A stretch of DNA of 6,863 nucleotides, from positions 1 to 6,863 of the forward strand of contig CAYPEZ010000044.1 in assembly GCA_964409985.1 (NCBI GenBank), given 5' to 3'. Below the pieces are notes generated by a model that ran no database searches, had not been told where the DNA came from, and was given only the letters and a program-made list of their open reading frames with translations. The DNA is from CAYPEZ01 sp964409985 (lineage in GTDB: Bacteria > Patescibacteriota > Minisyncoccia > Phycocordibacterales > UBA6899). How positions within the stretch are numbered: position 1 is the first letter of the stretch; the number at the start of each line of letters is the position of its first letter. Below, piece after piece: positions 1 to 6,289 of the stretch. The translations under genes and the position numbers were made by a program.

Positions 1-379
1 GATATGCGGCATCTGGCTGGGTGATGCACGATCTGACTGCGATATCGAGGAGTTCCATCCCCCCATCTGTCGTCTTCGTCAGACGAGATTTGATTTCAGG
101 TGACGGAACGACTTCCATCGTCGACGTCGGGGGACCAAATCCCATGACCCTCAGGTCTGCGAGTGTCGTTTTGTTGACGACAATATGGTCGAACTTCATC
201 TGTACTCGCTCAATTTCCGTACATGGGCGAGTCCTGTGTCCGCGAGGTGTCCTGACGACGATCTCGCATGGGCTCAAATCTTTTGAAATACGGCCACTCT
301 CCGTTTCTGGTTGAAGTACCATTGGAACACATCCTGAAATTACTCCCAGGAACAGAAAGATTATGATACGAAGTGCCAT
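1..379 (-). CDS. Putative lipoprotein, partial (C-terminus off the left edge)
   Basis: Reading the minus strand from the ATG at 379 gives 126 codons with no stop up to the window edge. The start is well supported: AGAGGGAGAG lies just upstream (384-393) as a strong Shine-Dalgarno site. The N-terminus, MALRIIIFLFLGVISGC, is a short lipoprotein signal peptide with lipobox I-S-G-C, so Cys17 would be lipidated and the protein anchored on the outer face of the membrane. Three further cysteines (38, 53, 118) could form disulfides. A TTLADLRVMGFGP stretch (71-83) and a late VRSC (115-118) recall small lipoproteins of unknown function in other bacteria; this is from memory and unverified. It is transcribed divergently from the SUF operon. 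A weak promoter candidate, TTGCTC-17-TAGCAT, can be read on the minus strand in the 380-502 gap. Function unknown. Confidence 0.75.
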   Translation of the reverse strand, partial: MALRIIIFLFLGVISGCVPMVLQPETESGRISKDLSPCEIVVRTPRGHRTRPCTEIERVQMKFDHIVVNKTTLADLRVMGFGPPTSTMEVVPSPEIKSRLTKTTDGGMELLDIAVRSCITQPDAAY

Positions 380-472
380 AAGTCTCTCCCTCTTAATAGC
401 GAAGAACGAAATGCTGTCCTAATGCTATGAAAGTGTGTGCATTTGAGCAAGGGAAAAAGAGGAGAAAAAATA

Positions 473-500
473 TTGCAAAATATAGGTTTTGTGGTATATT
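473..500 (+). promoter_or_regulatory. Predicted sigma70-type promoter of the SUF operon
   Basis: The -35 is TTGCAA (473-478, 4 of 6 consensus bases). A 16-bp spacer follows, then TATATT (495-500, 5 of 6), preceded by TGG, an extended -10 element. An A-rich tract (454-470) lies upstream and could act as an UP element. The -10 ends only 2 nt before the ATG at 503, so transcription would be expected to start at about 507, inside the apparent coding sequence. An imperfect inverted repeat (GCAAAATATA at 475-484, TATATTGC at 495-502) overlaps both elements and could be an operator. The rest of the 380-502 gap shows nothing else convincing. Confidence 0.55.
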
Positions 501-502
501 GC

Positions 503-1702
503 ATGGACGTGAATTCAAGTTTATTCCCGAAAGAAACAGCCGAAGAATCTATCGCGACACTCCTTTCCCAGGCCCCGTACCAAGAAGATGAAAAGGAGCT
601 CCGGAGGTTTCTTCTCAAAAAGGCAAATACACTTCCAACCGTGCTGCAGTATGGCCTTGGAATGAAGGCAGAATATGCTGGTGCCTCAGCATTGCTCGAC
701 CAGTGTGTGGATATTCGTCACGACATCAAATTGATGGGTGGAGCAAACATCATCCCACTCTCAGATGTCCCGGTGTTACGGAGTCAGGTGCTAAAGATTC
801 TTCGTGATCGCAGTGAGACATTTTATGATGCGCTTATTGGAGCGACATGGAAGCAGCATGCTGTTGTCGAATTTTCTCAAGATGGGGGTGCTCTCCATCT
901 TTCATCTCAGTATGCCGGTGTCCACAATGAACTATTGGTTCTCTATGTCCGTGCTGGAATCCATGCACACGTGTACGAGGTGGTGAAGGGGACTGCGACC
1001 GCCGCCGCTCGGACGATCGTTGCTGTTGTTGAGAAAGGAGCATCCCTCGATTATCACGGAGGAACTTCAGCACAATTGTCGGGAACAATCTTCCTGCGCC
1101 AGTATGGTGTTCTTGATGAGGGAGCCCGACTTTCGTGGTTTGATGTCGCTCAATCAAGTGCACATATATATACTCGCACTGTTAGTGAGTTACGTGGGAG
1201 AGAATCTTCTTCTCAGATTTTTATGACATCGTGCGTAGATCAAGACCGAGTCCTCGATGTTGAGCATCGTGTGTACCACCATTCCTCTTACACGAACTCA
1301 CGTATTGCCGCCGCTGGTGTTGGAAAGGGAACGAGTCGAACAATATATCGAGGAGATATTGTTGTTGATAAAGGAACAGTTCGTACTGAAGGAAAACAGG
1401 AGGGGAGATTTCTTGTTCTTGATCCGAATGCAAAAATTGATGCTGTACCTGCTCTGGATGTTGCCGCACATGATGTGATGAGTGCGCATGCGCTCTCTGT
1501 CGGGTATCTCTCGCCCAAGATGCTTTTTTATCCGAGACTCCGAGGGTTGCGCGCAGAAGATGCTGTTGGATTTTTGGTCTCTGGTATGATGAAGCAAACG
1601 CTAGCTCGTGGTGGTGCTCCAGAGCGTGATGCGTATGAAATGAGTCGCATAGGCGAATCGCTCAGTGGAGTACTGCCTCGAGGACACGCTACATATGAAT
1701 AA
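503..1702 (+). CDS. sufD: SufB/SufD-family Fe-S cluster scaffold protein, SufD-like
   Basis: First gene of the SUF operon, 399 residues from the ATG at 503. The family forms a right-handed beta-helix that binds SufC and assembles Fe-S clusters in the cytoplasm. Family signals lie in the C-terminal half: an HRVYHHSSYTNSR segment (255-267), then D-A-V-P-A-L-D-V (313-320), then SAHALSVGYLSPKMLFYPRLRGL-type sequence (327-349). The last aligns with E. coli SufD CSHGATVG and keeps the functional histidine (His329). The SufB cluster-site cysteine (in the GDKCGAHT region) has no equivalent; the only cysteines are Cys68 and Cys244. I therefore call it SufD-like rather than SufB. At 399 residues it is slightly shorter than usual for the family. 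A GTG at 437 is in frame, but the extension it adds is not family-like and spans the promoter. No clear Shine-Dalgarno site precedes 503; a GTG at 509 is another possible start. No sufB is adjacent. Confidence 0.85.
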   Translation: MDVNSSLFPKETAEESIATLLSQAPYQEDEKELRRFLLKKANTLPTVLQYGLGMKAEYAGASALLDQCVDIRHDIKLMGGANIIPLSDVPVLRSQVLKILRDRSETFYDALIGATWKQHAVVEFSQDGGALHLSSQYAGVHNELLVLYVRAGIHAHVYEVVKGTATAAARTIVAVVEKGASLDYHGGTSAQLSGTIFLRQYGVLDEGARLSWFDVAQSSAHIYTRTVSELRGRESSSQIFMTSCVDQDRVLDVEHRVYHHSSYTNSRIAAAGVGKGTSRTIYRGDIVVDKGTVRTEGKQEGRFLVLDPNAKIDAVPALDVAAHDVMSAHALSVGYLSPKMLFYPRLRGLRAEDAVGFLVSGMMKQTLARGGAPERDAYEMSRIGESLSGVLPRGHATYE

Positions 1703-2861
1703 TCTTTCAGCCATCCGCACGCAATTTTCTCAAGCCAAAGGATATTTGGACAGTGCTTCAACATCACTCACCGCCCCGGTAGTGATCGACGAAATGGTTC
1801 GCTACTACAAAGAGTACCGAGCGAACGTGCACCGCGCGGCATACAAAGAAAGCGAATGCGCGACCCGGGAATATGAGCTTGCTCGAAAAAAAATCGCTGC
1901 GTTTATCGGGGGAGAGCCAGGAGAAATACTCTTCACCTCTGGGGCAACAGCAAGCGCAAATATGTTACTGCGCTCTCTTGAAGAATCTCATCTCACTCAG
2001 TCAGGGAATATTGTGACTTCGACACTCGAGCACCATGCACAATTTGTTCCACTTCAAGAACTTGCTCGTCGTAAGAGTCTCGAATTTCGTGTCAACAATA
2101 TTGATCAGGTGCCTGCAGCGATTGACCAGCATACTTGCCTCGTTGGAGTAACCCTTGCGTCAAATGTGACAGGGGAGATCGTTGATCTCTCAACCATTGT
2201 GTCGAAAAAAGGTTCAGCAATTCTCGTCGTTGATGCGACTGCAGCCCTCGGGCATATCCCTGTCGATGTCAGAGCTTTAGGATGTGATGCACTCTATTTC
2301 TCTGGACATAAGATGCTCGGACCAACTGGCGTCGGTGTCCTTTGGGTGAAGCGTTCACTCCTTGAGAAATTACGCCCAAGCACGTTTGGGGGGCATATGG
2401 TTTCGCACGTATCGACAGAGTCTTCACAGTGGTCAGAAATCCCAGATCGATTTGAGGCAGGAACGCCAAATATTGCGGGAGTGATTGGTCTTGGAAAGGC
2501 CGTAGAGTATCTCACGATGCTTGGGGGAGATGCAATTCGTGAACATCTTCGTGGATTAGTCGAGTTTGCCCTAAAGGCGCTTAAAGACATTCCAGAAGTT
2601 ACTCTCTATGCTGCACCAGCTAAATCTAATGTGGGAACTCTCGCATTCACCATTAAGGGTATTCACCCTCATGATATTGCTGAAATTTTATCTCGGCACA
2701 ATGTAAAAATCCGTGCCGGGCATCATTGCGCGATCCCAGTTCATGACGCTTTAGGTATTTCTGCGACGGTTCGAGCGAGCCTCCATGTCTACAACGCCAA
2801 AGAAGATATCGATATGCTTGTTGAGGCGATCAGGGATGCCATCAAAATTTTTTCACGCTAG
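1695..2861 (+). CDS. sufS: SufS-type (group II) cysteine desulfurase
   Basis: PLP-dependent enzyme that removes sulfur from L-cysteine, leaving alanine and an enzyme persulfide for SufU; cytoplasmic. The 388-residue product covers the whole aminotransferase class V fold. Visible residues are the YLDSASTS start (17-24), RANVHR (42-47), EHHAQFVP with the PLP-stacking His114, Asn157, Asp180, SGHKMLGPTG with PLP Lys206, RFEAGTPN (252-259), RAGHHCAIP with catalytic Cys345 and Arg340, and Arg360 in RASLHVYN. One oddity: the usual D-G-A-Q is D-A-T-A here, so the Gln that contacts the PLP phenolate oxygen is Ala183. I chose the ATG at 1695 over the GTG at 1665 because homology begins after it and it overlaps the sufD stop by 8 nt (ATGAATAA), which suggests translational coupling. 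GAGGA at 1679-1683 is a distant Shine-Dalgarno candidate. Confidence 0.95.
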   Translation: MNNLSAIRTQFSQAKGYLDSASTSLTAPVVIDEMVRYYKEYRANVHRAAYKESECATREYELARKKIAAFIGGEPGEILFTSGATASANMLLRSLEESHLTQSGNIVTSTLEHHAQFVPLQELARRKSLEFRVNNIDQVPAAIDQHTCLVGVTLASNVTGEIVDLSTIVSKKGSAILVVDATAALGHIPVDVRALGCDALYFSGHKMLGPTGVGVLWVKRSLLEKLRPSTFGGHMVSHVSTESSQWSEIPDRFEAGTPNIAGVIGLGKAVEYLTMLGGDAIREHLRGLVEFALKALKDIPEVTLYAAPAKSNVGTLAFTIKGIHPHDIAEILSRHNVKIRAGHHCAIPVHDALGISATVRASLHVYNAKEDIDMLVEAIRDAIKIFSR

Positions 2862-2867
2862 AGAACT

Positions 2868-3239
2868 ATGGACGACGAACTCTATCAAGCAAACATCCTT
2901 GATCACTATCGTAATCCTAGGCACTATGGGGCATTGGTGACATACACACACCGCGAAGAAGGCAAGAACCCGAGTTGTGGCGATGAGCTCGTGGTCTATC
3001 TGAGCATCAAGGACCACGTGCTTATCGATGCGACCTTCGAAGGAGAGGGGTGCGCTATTTCACAAGCTTCCACCTCAATGCTTCTTGAACGTTTTGTTGG
3101 CCAACCAGTTTCTTCACTCCTTGCGCTTTCAGACCGTGACCTCCGAGCACTTCTCGGTGTCCCTATTGGCGAATCCCGAGAGAAGTGTATGATGCTAGGA
3201 CTCGAGACGCTGAAGGCCGCTCTCACTCAATATGCTTAA
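2868..3239 (+). CDS. sufU: SufU/IscU-type Fe-S sulfur acceptor or scaffold, short form
   Basis: The 123-residue protein carries the three conserved cysteines: Cys37 in NPSCGDEL, Cys62 in GEGCAISQAS and Cys107 in REKC, with Asp39. These ligate zinc or a cluster and accept persulfide sulfur from SufS. The NP-x-CGD motif, the DHYRNPRHYG N-terminus and Lys rather than His before the third cysteine fit SufU, the partner of SufS in Gram-positive-type SUF systems. However, the second and third cysteines are only 45 residues apart, as in IscU. B. subtilis SufU has roughly 18 more residues in that interval, so the SufU-specific insertion is missing. The IscU chaperone motif LPPVK is not present. The ATG lies 6 nt after the sufS stop and the stop overlaps the sufC start by 8 nt (ATGCTTAA). 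It acts in the cytoplasm. Confidence 0.9.
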   Translation: MDDELYQANILDHYRNPRHYGALVTYTHREEGKNPSCGDELVVYLSIKDHVLIDATFEGEGCAISQASTSMLLERFVGQPVSSLLALSDRDLRALLGVPIGESREKCMMLGLETLKAALTQYA

Positions 3240-3963
3240 TATCACCAATTTCTCGATTACGACAAAAGATGGAAAATTCCTTTCACAAAAGGTTTCTTTA
3301 TCGCTTTCGCCAGGGAAGGTTACGGTACTCATGGGCCCCAACGGCTCAGGAAAATCTTCTCTCCTCTATGGACTCATGGGCCACCCTCTCTATGAGGTGA
3401 CCGAAGGGACGATGACTCTCGATGATCAAGACATTACCTCGCTCTCAACTGAGGAGAAAGCAAAGCGGGGGATTTTTCTCTCTCTGCAACATACTCCTGA
3501 GGTTCCAGGAGTCACCATGGTGAATTTCCTGCATCGCGCATACCAGACCCTTTCTGGAAAAATGATTTCTATTCCTGATTTTTATACAAAACTCAAAGAA
3601 ACCGCCGTATCGTTGGGAATTGATGAATCCTTTGTAAAGCGCGAACTTCATGCCGGATTCTCGGGAGGAGAAAAAAAGATCTCTGAAGTTCTGCAGATGG
3701 CACTGCTCTCGCCAAGATACGCCCTTCTTGATGAAATTGATTCAGGTGTTGATGTCGATGCGCTCAAAAAGATTCTTGCAGCGGTTGAACGCGTTCGCAC
3801 GCAGGGGACTGGCGTTCTTCTCATTACGCATTACCCAACACTGCTAGAGCACCTCAATCCCGATCATGTCATCGTCATGGCTGGAGGAAAGGTTGTGGCA
3901 GAAGGAGACAAAACACTTGCATCCGAGATTCTCCAAAGTGGATTTACGAAATATCAATCATAG
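3232..3963 (+). CDS. sufC: SufC, Fe-S assembly ABC-type ATPase
   Basis: Cytoplasmic ATPase that binds SufB/SufD-family proteins and drives conformational change in the scaffold; it is not a transporter. The 243-residue length is normal. All ABC motifs are intact: Walker A GPNGSGKS (35-42), Q-loop in SLQHTPEVPG (Gln86), the SufC-type signature FSGGEKKISEVLQ (143-155), Walker B YALLDEIDSGVD (163-174) with catalytic Glu168, and H-loop LLITHYPTLL with His200. The start codon lies inside the end of sufU, so translation is probably coupled; there is no separate Shine-Dalgarno site of note. The sufT start follows 2 nt after its stop. Confidence 0.96.
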   Translation: MLNITNFSITTKDGKFLSQKVSLSLSPGKVTVLMGPNGSGKSSLLYGLMGHPLYEVTEGTMTLDDQDITSLSTEEKAKRGIFLSLQHTPEVPGVTMVNFLHRAYQTLSGKMISIPDFYTKLKETAVSLGIDESFVKRELHAGFSGGEKKISEVLQMALLSPRYALLDEIDSGVDVDALKKILAAVERVRTQGTGVLLITHYPTLLEHLNPDHVIVMAGGKVVAEGDKTLASEILQSGFTKYQS

Positions 3964-3965
3964 TC

Positions 3966-4259
3966 ATGAGCACGCTTCCTACAAAAGATCAGATTATTGA
4001 AAAACTCAAAACGGTGAAAGATCCTGAGCTTGGTATTGATATCTATACGCTGGGTCTGGTCTACGATATACGAGTAAGCGATGAGGGAATAGACATCACC
4101 ATGACACTCACGAGCCCGTATTGTCCCTTTGCGAATGAGCTTGTCGAGGGTGTCGAAGAAGCGCTTCTTCCGCTCCATGAGGAGGTCCGCGTCGATGTCA
4201 CCTTTGATCCGCCATGGGAACCATCAGAAGAACTGCGGATTTCACTAGGGCTCGCATAA
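3966..4259 (+). CDS. sufT: SufT-like MIP18/DUF59-family Fe-S maturation factor
   Basis: A 97-residue stand-alone MIP18-family (DUF59) domain. The signature DPELGIDIYTLGLVYDI runs from residue 19, the conserved cysteine is in TSPYCPF (Cys53), and the family's DPPW is at 81-84. Bacterial SufT proteins help deliver clusters to target proteins; the related PaaD works in phenylacetate degradation. Placement as the last gene of a suf operon, 2 nt after sufC, points to the SufT role. The stop is followed at once by the operon terminator. The exact biochemical step is not shown by the sequence. Confidence 0.9.
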   Translation: MSTLPTKDQIIEKLKTVKDPELGIDIYTLGLVYDIRVSDEGIDITMTLTSPYCPFANELVEGVEEALLPLHEEVRVDVTFDPPWEPSEELRISLGLA

Positions 4260-4260
4260 C

Positions 4261-4287
4261 AAACCCCCTTATTTCTAAGGGGGTTTT
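4261..4287. terminator. Bidirectional intrinsic terminator between sufT and the convergent gene
   Basis: Perfect 11-bp inverted repeat AAACCCCCTTA (4261-4271) and TAAGGGGGTTT (4276-4286) with a TTTC loop. Runs of T follow on the plus strand (4284-4287) and, more weakly, on the minus strand. It starts 1 nt after the sufT stop and ends 2 nt before the stop codon of the minus-strand gene, so it should end both transcripts. Confidence 0.9.
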
Positions 4288-4289
4288 CA

Positions 4290-4703
4290 CTATCGTTGTT
4301 GGGGACGATCCTTGTTGTCGAGACGTATTGCCTCAGCCAGGATGAGAAGAGCATTTCTCACTCGAGGACTTTGTCCGCCCCCGATGAACGTGCGAAATCT
4401 CATGACCGTATGGAGCTCATTCGGGTCAGCTTCAGACAAGACATCTATCCACGCATCGGCATCTTCACTAATGGTGACCGTTAGCATACCGAAACGAGAA
4501 TCATCCTCGTATCGCTTTACCGAATAATTCTCCATCGTCTCAAGATGTTTTGGCCACCAATAGGTCGCCAACAGTGCAGAGATCATTTCGTTGGGGAACT
4601 CTTTGGCAGCGCGTGCTAACTCTCTAAGCACATTCTCGCGCTCAAGAGGGAAGTCAAAGGATCGCTGTATCTTGTCTTCTTCGAGATCAAAAAAAGTGCT
4701 CAC
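4290..4703 (-). CDS. Conserved-looking protein of unknown function, 137 residues
   Basis: The GTG start at 4703 is preceded by AGGTGAG at a good distance (4707-4713), and the ORF ends in TAG beside a terminator, so the gene is well framed. The protein has no signal peptide, membrane segment or cysteine and is probably cytoplasmic. Helical character is evident at 20-47. A strand-like stretch TVTISEDADAWIDVL follows (75-89), then FRTFIGGGQSPRVRNALLILAEAIRLDN (103-130). I associate that C-terminal glycine-rich plus SPR..NAL..LAEAI pattern with hypothetical proteins of CPR genomes, from memory and unverified. A weak -10 candidate (TATGAT, 4744-4749, minus strand) lies about 40 nt upstream, just after the dsbA-type terminator. 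No function can be assigned. Confidence 0.8.
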   Translation of the reverse strand: MSTFFDLEEDKIQRSFDFPLERENVLRELARAAKEFPNEMISALLATYWWPKHLETMENYSVKRYEDDSRFGMLTVTISEDADAWIDVLSEADPNELHTVMRFRTFIGGGQSPRVRNALLILAEAIRLDNKDRPQQR

Positions 4704-4748
4704 AATCTCACCTCACGCTGTCGGTAGTTTCTTGCGCGAGTCTATCAT

Positions 4749-4781
4749 ATAAAATCCCCGCAGTCATTGCGGGGATTTTAT
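4749..4781 (-). terminator. Intrinsic terminator after the DsbA-family gene
   Basis: Perfect 14-bp inverted repeat ATAAAATCCCCGCA (4749-4762) and TGCGGGGATTTTAT (4768-4781) with a 5-nt loop. On the minus strand the GC core is followed by ATTTTAT, as expected for a terminator located 22 nt past the dsbA-type stop codon. The A/T flanks make it potentially active in both directions. It isolates the DsbA-family gene from the 137-residue gene downstream. Confidence 0.88.
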
Positions 4782-4803
4782 CACATGCACTAAATAACGA
4801 ATG

Positions 4804-5538
4804 TTATTGTGCCACTGCAGGATTTGCGCGAAGAAGAGAATCGAGAATTGCTTTCACGTTTTGGTATGGGTATGCACCTCCAATTTTTTCAACACGTCCA
4901 TCCTTATGGACAACAAATGAGAATGGTGTACCAGAAACCCCAGCATTTACTCCAGATGTGAAGTCGCGATCTACACGATCATTATGTTTCTGTGAGTCAA
5001 CACATGCTTGCATCTTTGCTGCATCTACTCCAGCTGCTTTGGCGATTGGTGAGAGATCTTTCAGGTTGAAGTCTCCTGCCTGCGAAAGAATCATCTCGTA
5101 CGCCTTCCAGAATGCAGCATCTCCGCCTTGTTCGTACACACATTCAGATGCAATAGCAAGTGGTCGTGCCTGTGGGTGAATGGTGTCCAGCGGGAAGTGG
5201 CGGTAGACAAGGGCAACCTCGCCAGTCTTTCCATACTCATCCATAATTTGTTTCATTGTTGGATGAAAACGTTTACAGAATGGACACTGGAAATCTGAGT
5301 ATTCAATAATGCGAACAGGCGCTTCAGGATTTCCAAGGATGTGATCATCCTTTGCGAGTGCATACGTTTCCTTCGGCACTTCTTTTTGTGCAGGCTGTTG
5401 TGCTTGTTGCTGTGCAGCTGTTGGCTGTGCTTGTGTTGGCGCGGATTGTTTGTTTGTAAGGACGACAGCTCCTGCGATCAGGATGCCGGCGATGACGATT
5501 GCGATTGGAACCGCGAGATTTTGCTGGGCTGGCTGCAT
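4804..5538 (-). CDS. DsbA-family thiol:disulfide oxidoreductase, membrane-anchored
   Basis: A 244-residue protein with an N-terminal hydrophobic anchor (about 9-28). A Q/A/P-rich flexible linker (31-55) follows, then a thioredoxin-fold DsbA-like domain outside the membrane. The active site is CPFC (Cys85, Cys88) in EYSDFQCPFC, and the cis-proline loop is GVSGTPFS (Pro205). A second cysteine pair (Cys133, Cys179) could form a structural or resolving disulfide, as in other DsbA-like proteins with an inserted helical domain. It would form or exchange disulfides in exported proteins. Homologues of this layout are common in Parcubacteria (recalled, not searched). The ATG at 5538 has no Shine-Dalgarno site within the T/A-rich leader. 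It has its own promoter and terminator, and is divergent from engB. Whether it acts as an oxidase or an isomerase cannot be told from the sequence. Confidence 0.92.
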   Translation of the reverse strand: MQPAQQNLAVPIAIVIAGILIAGAVVLTNKQSAPTQAQPTAAQQQAQQPAQKEVPKETYALAKDDHILGNPEAPVRIIEYSDFQCPFCKRFHPTMKQIMDEYGKTGEVALVYRHFPLDTIHPQARPLAIASECVYEQGGDAAFWKAYEMILSQAGDFNLKDLSPIAKAAGVDAAKMQACVDSQKHNDRVDRDFTSGVNAGVSGTPFSFVVHKDGRVEKIGGAYPYQNVKAILDSLLRANPAVAQ

Positions 5539-5585
5539 GAATTTGAAAATAATAAGGAGTAAAAGGTTCTCGATTGAACTTCAAC

Positions 5586-5614
5586 ACTATATCAGCCAGA
5601 GAACACCACGACAA
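5586..5614 (-). promoter_or_regulatory. Predicted extended -10 promoter of the DsbA-family gene
   Basis: On the minus strand: -35 TTGTCG (5609-5614, 4 of 6), a 17-bp spacer, and -10 TATAGT (5586-5591, 5 of 6) directly preceded by TGA, an extended -10 element. The expected start near 5579 gives a 5' leader of about 40 nt. The leader contains a small GTTC/GAAC hairpin and no ribosome binding site. Confidence 0.65.
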
Positions 5615-5628
5615 TCTCTTTATGTGGA

Positions 5629-5659
5629 AGCAATGCTCAGTACTGTTCGTGGCATTGCT
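5629..5659. repeat. Inverted repeat between the DsbA-family gene and engB
   Basis: AGCAATGC (5629-5636) and GCATTGCT (5652-5659) are perfect 8-bp arms separated by 15 bp. The right arm overlaps the candidate -35 of engB, and the left arm lies upstream of the divergent promoter. It could be an operator or a chance hairpin. Confidence 0.4.
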
Positions 5660-5683
5660 CTAGGGAGAGACATCTTGTAGGAT
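5655..5683 (+). promoter_or_regulatory. Candidate promoter of engB
   Basis: TTGCTC (5655-5660, 3 of 6), a 17-bp spacer, and TAGGAT (5678-5683, 4 of 6). The -10 ends 6 nt before the ATG, so the transcript would start at or next to the start codon and be nearly leaderless. The AGGA inside TAGGAT is also 7 nt from the ATG and could instead serve as a Shine-Dalgarno site of a longer transcript. The two readings exclude each other. Confidence 0.35.
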
Positions 5684-5689
5684 GCGCCT

Positions 5690-6289
5690 ATGTCAAAGGC
5701 TCAGCCGAAGCAGAACCCCGTTTTTATGGTCCAATTTTTAAAAGGGATCAAAGGAACAGACCCCGCAATTCTTGAACCGATACCTCAGATTGCATTTATT
5801 GGGAGATCAAATGCGGGAAAATCCTCAACAATCAACGCACTTCTGTCTCGCGACGTGGCAAAAACAAGTAGTCGACCCGGGAAAACTCTCGAGATTAACC
5901 TTTTTCGAGTATCAGCTCCAAGTAAGCAACTTCTTGTGTGTGATTTGCCTGGCTACGGGTGGAGCTTGATGTCAGAAAAAGGCAGAGAAAAACTTCGCAA
6001 ACACATTCTCTGGTATCTCGCTGAATCTGGAGCGAAGCCGACTGTTGCGCTCGTCGTTGATGCAATGGTCCCTCCCACAGAGTTTGATCAAGAGGCTGTG
6101 CGTGTGTGTGAGAATGAACAACATCCGTATGTTGTGATCGCAAATAAGTGTGATCGTCTCAACCAAAAAGAGCGCTCGCTCGCAATAAAACAACTTTCAG
6201 AAGCATTTCCCGGAGCTACGATTATTCCACACTCTGCGAAGACTGGCGAAGGGAAGAGTGAAGTCCGCACTGCACTCGGATTGGTATAA
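5690..6289 (+). CDS. engB: EngB (YsxC/YihA) ribosome-assembly GTPase
   Basis: TRAFAC-class small GTPase needed for late assembly of the 50S ribosomal subunit; cytoplasmic. The 199-residue length is typical for the family. Motifs in order: G1 GRSNAGKSS (38-46), which is the EngB-type P-loop; G2 SSRPGKT with Thr66; G3 DLPGYG (85-90), diagnostic for EngB; G4 NKCD (152-155), where many EngB proteins have TKxD; and G5 SAKTGEG (182-188). The N-terminus before the G domain is short and includes FLKGIKGTDPAILEP. The ATG at 5690 is the natural start, with AGGA 7 nt upstream. The stop codon lies within the A-run that forms the U-tract of the convergent RNA terminator, so the two units end on each other. 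Confidence 0.95.
   Translation: MSKAQPKQNPVFMVQFLKGIKGTDPAILEPIPQIAFIGRSNAGKSSTINALLSRDVAKTSSRPGKTLEINLFRVSAPSKQLLVCDLPGYGWSLMSEKGREKLRKHILWYLAESGAKPTVALVVDAMVPPTEFDQEAVRVCENEQHPYVVIANKCDRLNQKERSLAIKQLSEAFPGATIIPHSAKTGEGKSEVRTALGLV

Noticed and set aside
21..314. 97-residue plus-strand ORF
   Set aside because: It is antisense to the lipoprotein frame, which has a signal peptide and a strong ribosome binding site.
437..502. N-terminal extension of the SufD-like protein from GTG 437
   Set aside because: The 22 extra residues look unlike the family, lack a ribosome binding site and would translate across the predicted promoter.
5385..5450. Repeat array in the TGTGC/TGTTG-rich stretch
   Set aside because: It encodes the Q/A/P-rich linker of the DsbA-family protein. 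The units are irregular and it is neither a CRISPR nor a true tandem array.
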